Shown here piece after piece: positions 5,316 to 8,592 of a DNA stretch of 8,592 nucleotides. The stretch is taken from contig CAZBXB010000030.1 of assembly GCA_964496075.1 (NCBI GenBank), forward strand, positions 1-8,592, given 5' to 3'. The position numbers and the translations under genes were made by a program. This DNA is from UBA1372 sp964496075. Lineage in GTDB: Bacteria > Patescibacteriota > Microgenomatia > UBA12405. The first letter of the stretch is position 1. Each line of letters begins with the position of its first letter. A model generated the notes under the pieces. That model made no database searches, was not told where the DNA came from, and saw only the letters and a program-made list of their open reading frames with translations.

Positions 5316-5366
5316 GCTCCCCGCCTTGGACCAAGTTGGGACCTCCGTGAGTGAAATTTAAGTTGG
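5316..5366 (+). repeat. Junction repeat, copy 3
   Basis: The most complete copy (51 bases). 5328-5366 is base-for-base identical to 2101-2139, and 5316-5335 is identical to 3243-3262. It lies 3' of the AbiEii toxin stop (5437) in the transcribed direction. On the minus strand it reads HGGPNLVQGGEH-stop and on the plus strand LPALDQVGTSVSEI-stop, both open, so its coding sense is ambiguous. Confidence 0.8.
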
Positions 5367-5436
5367 CAAGCAAACCGGAATTATAATTTTTGCAAAACAA
5401 GCGTTTATAAAAATTGAGAAAGTAAGTTTGGATAAA

Positions 5437-6156
5437 CTAAAGTAGGTCTATCTGTCTCTGGATTAGTCCTTTTATTTCTGTGATTAGTTTTGCTTTGGCC
5501 CAGTCTTTTTGTGGTTCGGTTAGAACTTCACCCAAGCCGGATAAAATATTTTTTGAATTTATTTTTCCTATAAATTCCAGTAAAAATAGATAAAACTCTT
5601 TTGGTTCTTTTCCTGTTCGATGTTTAATGATTTTATAATTAATCTGGCCAGCAGATGGCGAACTTAGAAAGTAGTGAATATCAAACAAATCCCGATTGGC
5701 CAAACTTTTTCTTTCAGTAACGGCAACTAATTTGTGAGCAATCATATCTTTTATATCAAGAACTTTTATGGTTACTCCATAAAACGGGATGAAATTGTAG
5801 TGATTATAGGGATTATTCCGAGTAGAAACTTCTATTTTTATGTGGGCCAATCCAGCTCCGTAACTAATCAGCCAAAATAAAGTATTGTATTTTAGGCTTT
5901 GATCTTTGATTTTATATTTGGCGGAAAGCAAGGAAGACATTTTTTCGGTGAATGCTTTTAATTCGGGTGAATCTTTTTGAAAATCAACAGTTAAATCAAA
6001 ATCTAAATCTACGGAAAATCTGGGTAGATGGTAAAAAAGCATGGCGGAGGTTCCGCCTTTAAATCCTAAGACCGGACTTAAGATGCTATTTTTGTAAATG
6101 TCGATTAGGATATTAGTTAAGTTTGTTTTGTGTAAGGTGATATCAAGTGCTTTCAT
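5437..6156 (-). CDS. abiEii: AbiEii-type nucleotidyltransferase toxin
   Basis: The 239-residue protein shows the AbiEii/MenA-like motifs. GFKGGTSAMLFY (GGT 34-36) is followed by RFSVDLDFDL with the metal-binding D50/D52, an acidic strand HIKIEV (E109), and the downstream motif HKLVAVTERKSLANRDLFDI (K142, R155, D156, D159). In the family the enzyme transfers nucleotides to an RNA target, for some members the tRNA acceptor end, and halts growth unless restrained; it is a type IV toxin in phage abortive infection. Its ATG lies in a 4-base ATGA overlap with the antitoxin stop, so it is translated by coupling; no separate Shine-Dalgarno is visible. Size is a little shorter than many AbiEii (about 270-300), all motifs being present. 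Junction repeat copy 3 follows about 70 bases after the stop. Confidence 0.9.
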   Translation of the reverse strand: MKALDITLHKTNLTNILIDIYKNSILSPVLGFKGGTSAMLFYHLPRFSVDLDFDLTVDFQKDSPELKAFTEKMSSLLSAKYKIKDQSLKYNTLFWLISYGAGLAHIKIEVSTRNNPYNHYNFIPFYGVTIKVLDIKDMIAHKLVAVTERKSLANRDLFDIHYFLSSPSAGQINYKIIKHRTGKEPKEFYLFLLEFIGKINSKNILSGLGEVLTEPQKDWAKAKLITEIKGLIQRQIDLL

Positions 6157-6725
6157 TTGGTGTTTTTATTTATAAAATTTGAAATAGTTTTATTGTCACC
6201 ATAAACTTGATTATTCAGTTGACACATAAGTGTCCAATTAATATTTCTTAAATTATCAAAATACTCATCTCCATCCAGGTATAATTTATCGCAAATGGCT
6301 CTTTCCGGAGTAGCAACTTGAGTGTTATTTTCATTTTTGATTCCTAGAGGATTTAACAAAATTTCGTCTTTGATTTTTCGATAGATATACTTTTGAGAGT
6401 CAAATTCTACTTCCTTTGATCTATTGGAAATGACATAGATAGACGAGTATGGTTGAAAAACAATGCCCGTCTTTTGAAAGATAGTATATAAACTGATATA
6501 AGACGGACTTCGATATTTGTTAGCAAACTCCTGTTTTGAATAGTCTTTTGATAATGAATAGATGCCTTTGGAAATCCTGAAAAGGTCGCCTTTTTGAAGG
6601 GCGTATTTTAAGGCTGACCTTAATTTTGGTCCGGTATATCCTGCCACAGCATTACTTAAATCGGAAAAACCAAAAACTGTTTGATTAATTTTCTTTGATT
6701 TGACAAAATCTTTAATAAAACTCAT
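6153..6725 (-). CDS. abiEi: AbiEi-type antitoxin and repressor
   Basis: This 190-residue protein has an N-terminal winged helix ending in KGDLFRISKGIYSL (45-58) and a C-terminal domain with the family's ATPERAICDKLYL (138-150). AbiEi proteins counter the AbiEii toxin and repress their own promoter by binding inverted repeats. The gene precedes the toxin with a 4-base overlap, the standard order. An AAGGG string (AAAGGGTCAC before ATG) could serve as ribosome site. The promoter TTGACA-17-TAACCT and a near-perfect 17-base palindrome lie between -62 and -12 of the ATG, consistent with autoregulation. The promoter's -35 is only 10 bases from junction repeat copy 4, so the whole operon with its own promoter sits neatly between copies 3 and 4. 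Confidence 0.88.
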   Translation of the reverse strand: MSFIKDFVKSKKINQTVFGFSDLSNAVAGYTGPKLRSALKYALQKGDLFRISKGIYSLSKDYSKQEFANKYRSPSYISLYTIFQKTGIVFQPYSSIYVISNRSKEVEFDSQKYIYRKIKDEILLNPLGIKNENNTQVATPERAICDKLYLDGDEYFDNLRNINWTLMCQLNNQVYGDNKTISNFINKNTK

Positions 6726-6736
6726 GTGACCCTTTT

Positions 6737-6753
6737 GTGTAAATTAATTACAC
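6737..6753 (-). promoter_or_regulatory. Candidate AbiEi operator palindrome
   Basis: GTGTAAATTAATTACAC is an inverted repeat with one mismatched pair around its centre. It lies between the predicted transcription start and the AbiEi ATG (6725). A second inverted repeat, ACTACC/GGTAGT (6753-6758 and 6774-6779), spans the -10/spacer region. AbiEi repressors are known to use paired inverted repeats at their promoter; assignment here is inference. Confidence 0.45.
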
Positions 6754-6757
6754 TACC

Positions 6758-6786
6758 AGGTTACAACGATTAGGTAGTTGTGTCAA
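6758..6786 (-). promoter_or_regulatory. Promoter of the abiEi-abiEii operon
   Basis: Minus strand TTGACA (6786-6781), exactly 17 bases, then TAACCT (6763-6758). The -35 is perfect and the -10 matches at the key first, second and last positions. The expected start is near 6751, so the operator palindrome covers the start of the transcript. Confidence 0.5.
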
Positions 6787-6796
6787 GAACATTATT

Positions 6797-6841
6797 GTTC
6801 CCCGGCTTGGACCAAGTTAAAATTTTTGGGTGTGGATAAAA
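6797..6841 (+). repeat. Junction repeat, copy 4
   Basis: CTTGGACCAAGTT is retained (GTTCCCCGGCTTGGACC, then AAGTTAAAATTTTTGGG). The left edge overlaps a perfect hairpin GAACA-TTAT-TGTTC (6787-6800). It lies 3' of the truncated gene remnant (stop at 6851) and just upstream of the AbiE promoter. Confidence 0.7.
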
Positions 6842-6850
6842 TCGACAGTA

Positions 6851-7075
6851 TTATTTTGATATTGGTTCAATACCGATTGCAAATATTCCAAATTTAAACA
6901 CATTTTCTTTATAGCCAGGAAAAGAATTATAGCTTTCAATGCCATGTTTAACCGTTTTTGGCTGACTAGATAAAACATTTTTCACCCCTTCAACCTCAAA
7001 AATAGAACGAATGTCTGGATAATGGTTTATAAAATTGATAAGAACTTCTAAGTGTTCCTTGAATGTATTGGGGGC
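6851..7075 (-). pseudogene. 5'-truncated gene remnant, family not recognised
   Basis: A 74-codon minus-strand frame ends with TAA at 6851 and has convincing protein character: APNTFKEHLEVLINFINHYP, IRSIFEVEGVKNVL, SSQPKTVKHGIESYNSF, PGYKENVFKFGIFAIGIEP. It begins abruptly after an in-frame TAA (7078-7076) with no start codon at its left end; only an internal GTG is possible. So the 5' part of the gene has been lost. The breakpoint lies 6 bases from a small inverted repeat ACACT-AAA-AGTGT (7084-7096). Its spacing to junction repeat copy 4 matches that of the intact genes, so it was a normal member of the array. I do not recognise the family. Confidence 0.5.
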
Positions 7076-7114
7076 TTATATGTACACTAAAAGTGTGTGA
7101 CAAAAAGACGAAAA

Positions 7115-7306
7115 TTAGCAACAACAAAGAGATAAGAATTGTAAGATTGTTTTTATGATTGTGGCGACTTTGGAATATAAAATGCTAATTGCATAAACTT
7201 TCACAAGGGATGCCGGAAACTGTCAGTGTCTTTCTTGGAACAACCACAAGTATTGAGTTGATAGTAGGCTTCCCGGCGGGCAAACATTATCTACCCAAAG
7301 ACTCAA
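7115..7306 (-). ncRNA. Candidate structured transcript or leader behind a strong promoter
   Basis: The stretch between the truncated remnant and the VanZ gene has no convincing gene. A strong leftward promoter predicts a start near 7306, where ATTGAGT (minus strand, 7307-7301) can pair perfectly with ACTCAAT (7258-7252), so the RNA would open with a closed stem-loop of about 56 bases. Inside it are G+C-rich GCCCGCCGGG and a GTAG/CTAC pairing. A second hairpin CTTG/CAAG with added GG/CC pairs follows (7250-7234), then a GAAA/TTTC stem (7234-7216). This part is more G+C-rich than its surroundings. A 29-codon frame (GTG 7204 to 7115, MKVYAISILYSKVATI) lies downstream and could be a leader peptide or chance. 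I recognise no known RNA family; the 3' end is a guess. Confidence 0.35.
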
Positions 7307-7312
7307 TTTTCT

Positions 7313-7341
7313 ATCATAGTTAAATATAATAGAGATGTCAA
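7313..7341 (-). promoter_or_regulatory. Strong sigma-70-type promoter facing the accessory array
   Basis: Minus strand TTGACA (7341-7336), exactly 17 bases, TATGAT (7318-7313): perfect -35 and five of six at -10, the best promoter in the window. It starts 17 bases after the VanZ stop and points into the structured stretch and then the minus-strand gene run, so it may drive the first members of the array. Confidence 0.7.
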
Positions 7342-7357
7342 ATACTTACTTTTGAGG

Positions 7358-7741
7358 CTAAAAATTGACTTTTTTCTGTTTTGTGAATTGTCTATAAATC
7401 CAGACTCCAATAAGGGCGCCGAATAAATCAAACAAGGTATCAGTAAATTTGCCTTCTCTGCCGAGGACAAAATATTGATGGATTTCGTCGGTAACTCCGT
7501 AAACATATGTAAGAAGAACACTCTTTTGGTTGGTTTTCTTGTGGGTTAGATTATTATTTTTGGCTAGGGCAAAGTTGAAGGATACTGATAAAAGGGCATA
7601 AACGAAAATATGGAGAGTTTTATGAATAAAAAATTGCTCTACCGGGCTACCGCCAATACCCGTGCTGGGTAAGGAAGATAAACAAAATATAATTGACATG
7701 ACTGCCATAGATGGCAGAAAGTAGATAAACTTTTTGATCAC
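7358..7741 (-). CDS. VanZ-like membrane protein
   Basis: The 127-residue protein is a compact VanZ family member: hydrophobic N-terminal helix (IYFLPSMAVMSIIFCLSS), a second helix with HKTLHIFVYALLSV (H44), the signature GVTDEIHQYFVLGREGKFTD (D85, E86, H88, Q89, R95, D101), and a last helix DTLFDLFGALIGVWIY. VanZ of Tn1546 lowers teicoplanin sensitivity; most chromosomal homologues have no known job but are linked to the cell envelope. It starts at GTG 7741 in a 4-base GTGA overlap with the stop of the surface-protein gene, so the two are translationally coupled. No terminator is seen; the strong promoter for the next transcript begins right after it. Confidence 0.88.
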   Translation of the reverse strand: MIKKFIYFLPSMAVMSIIFCLSSLPSTGIGGSPVEQFFIHKTLHIFVYALLSVSFNFALAKNNNLTHKKTNQKSVLLTYVYGVTDEIHQYFVLGREGKFTDTLFDLFGALIGVWIYRQFTKQKKVNF

Positions 7742-8592
7742 TTTTTCTTAATTTTCTTAAATTTAGTAATTAGGGCCGGAGTAGTTAAAAATAACCCGCC
7801 GGTTACCATGAAGACAATAGGAAGAATGCGACGAGGGTCTTTGGGTGGTGATGGTGGCTCGCTAGTGGTGGCACCTAAAACTTGTGATTTGGGTCGATCG
7901 GTTGGAGTGGCAGAAGGAGTACTGGTTTTGGTGGGAGACGGGGTTAAGTTGGATGGTGTTGGTGTGAGCGAAATAGTGGGTGTCGTTTTTGGCGTACTGG
8001 TGGGAGATTTGGTGGGTGTGACGGTGGGAAGAATAGTTTGCTTTGGTGTGGAAGTTGGTTTGGGTGTTGAAGTGGGTTTTGGAGTGCTGGTAGGTTTGAT
8101 TGTGGGAGTATTTGTTGGAGTGGGAGTCGGTAAAGGTGAAACAATGATGACTTCTAAATTGTCACTAATGTAAGTTTTTTCGTTTTGTGAATTTTGGATC
8201 TTAAGTTTGAGATTTGATTGATAATCTGATGGAATATTTATTTCTTGACGATATTTTATATTGACTGAGAAATTAACATTACCTGATTGATCAGTGGTAA
8301 AACTAGGATGATCAGACCATTTCGGGCCAGTATAGGTCAACCATGAATCATTATTTTGGGTGCGAGTATAAGTGGTGTTGTTAATATCATAAGCTTTAAC
8401 GTAATAAAGAGTGTCTGGTTGATAGTTTTCTAACTTAAAACTAAGGCTAAATATTTGTTCAACTATAACTGTCTCTGGTGCAGGTAAAATAATAAATTTT
8501 GGCGTTGGAGTAGTGGATGGGGTGATAGTGGGAGTATCGGCAAGACAAAAATTGGGTGATAATAAAAGCAAAAATAAAAAAAATAAGACCAT
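7738..8592 (-). CDS. Exported Pro/Thr-rich surface protein with C-terminal membrane anchor
   Basis: The 284 visible residues comprise a signal peptide (FFLFLLLLSPNFCLA, cut near residue 18), a folded beta-rich domain of about residues 35-150 (FSLSFKLENYQPDTLYYVKAY ... NVNFSVNIKYRQ), a long Thr/Pro/Ser/Lys linker (152-235) with PTSTPK three times in a row, SQVLGATTSE (236-245), one membrane helix (ILPIVFMVTGGLFLT, about 256-276) and a basic tail KKIKKK. This is the layout of a cell-surface stalk protein held in the membrane, its head at the N-terminal side. No sortase LPxTG is present. Its ATG falls on the last three bases of the window. Since the n-region lacks a basic residue, the true start may lie further right. 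It is the first visible gene of a unit with the VanZ-like gene. Function unknown. Confidence 0.8.
   Translation of the reverse strand: MVLFFLFLLLLSPNFCLADTPTITPSTTPTPKFIILPAPETVIVEQIFSLSFKLENYQPDTLYYVKAYDINNTTYTRTQNNDSWLTYTGPKWSDHPSFTTDQSGNVNFSVNIKYRQEINIPSDYQSNLKLKIQNSQNEKTYISDNLEVIIVSPLPTPTPTNTPTIKPTSTPKPTSTPKPTSTPKQTILPTVTPTKSPTSTPKTTPTISLTPTPSNLTPSPTKTSTPSATPTDRPKSQVLGATTSEPPSPPKDPRRILPIVFMVTGGLFLTTPALITKFKKIKKK

Noticed and set aside
2081..7080. CRISPR array, because of the repeated junction sequence
   Set aside because: Copies lie 1.2-2.1 kb apart with genes between them and have diverged; no regular short spacers and no cas genes.
7252..7306. Known RNA families (SRP, 6S, tmRNA, cobalamin riboswitch) for the structured stretch
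   Set aside because: None of the characteristic sequence boxes could be found; only the stem-loops are supported.
7303..7521. Minus-strand 72-codon frame overlapping the VanZ-like gene
   Set aside because: The VanZ frame has all family motifs; this one has none and runs through the strong promoter.
7944..8144. Minus-strand 66-codon Pro/His/Gln-rich frame
   Set aside because: Out-of-frame reading of the same Pro/Thr linker.
7808..8173. Plus-strand 121-codon frame rich in Gly and Val (VGVGVGKGE...)
   Set aside because: It is the complement of the Pro/Thr-rich linker of the surface protein; low-complexity coding creates the opposite open frame.

Overview
The window looks like a fragment of a Candidate Phyla Radiation (Patescibacteria, probably Microgenomates-like) genome. 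This is inferred from several things. The DNA is AT-rich and the proteins are small. Genes often lack a Shine-Dalgarno sequence, and a -10 box sits only a few bases from the start codon. A SipW-type signal peptidase start lies beside a TasA/camelysin-like secreted protein, and there is a VanZ-like protein beside a Pro/Thr-rich anchored surface protein. TGA is used as a stop, so the Gly-UGA code of Gracilibacteria/SR1 does not apply. Taxonomy rests on style only, since no marker gene is present.

Layout. Positions 1-351 (minus, about 50% G+C) carry an aldehyde:ferredoxin oxidoreductase-like fragment running off the left edge. It is joined at about 285-305 to the 5' end of a signal peptidase gene (start at 377), which makes a chimera. 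A TasA-like secreted protein (431-958, minus) lies just upstream of that signal peptidase start. A PlsC-type acyltransferase (1177-1968) is the only complete gene on the plus strand; a terminator follows it.

From about 2076 to 7075 there is a run of accessory genes, all on the minus strand: a nucleotidyltransferase-fold protein, a Nudix hydrolase, an alpha/beta hydrolase, an AAA+ ATPase/DUF4143 protein, the AbiEi/AbiEii toxin-antitoxin pair, and a 5'-truncated gene remnant. Every junction carries repeat sequence. A same-orientation repeat (2088, 3243, 5316, 6797) sits at or near the 3' end of alternate genes. A second homologous block (about 2581-2697 and 3811-3927) sits at the other two junctions. 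The arrangement resembles a cassette array. A strong leftward promoter (7313-7341) reads into the array through a structured, apparently noncoding leader, as in an integron platform, but no integrase and no convincing attC site is visible.

The right end (7358-8592) holds a two-gene minus-strand unit overlapping by 4 bp: a Pro/Thr-rich anchored surface protein followed by the VanZ-like protein.

Main points of interest are the repeat-bounded array, the amino-acid-level conservation hidden in two junctions, the promoter plus 5' stem-loop transcript, and the chimeric junction at the left edge.
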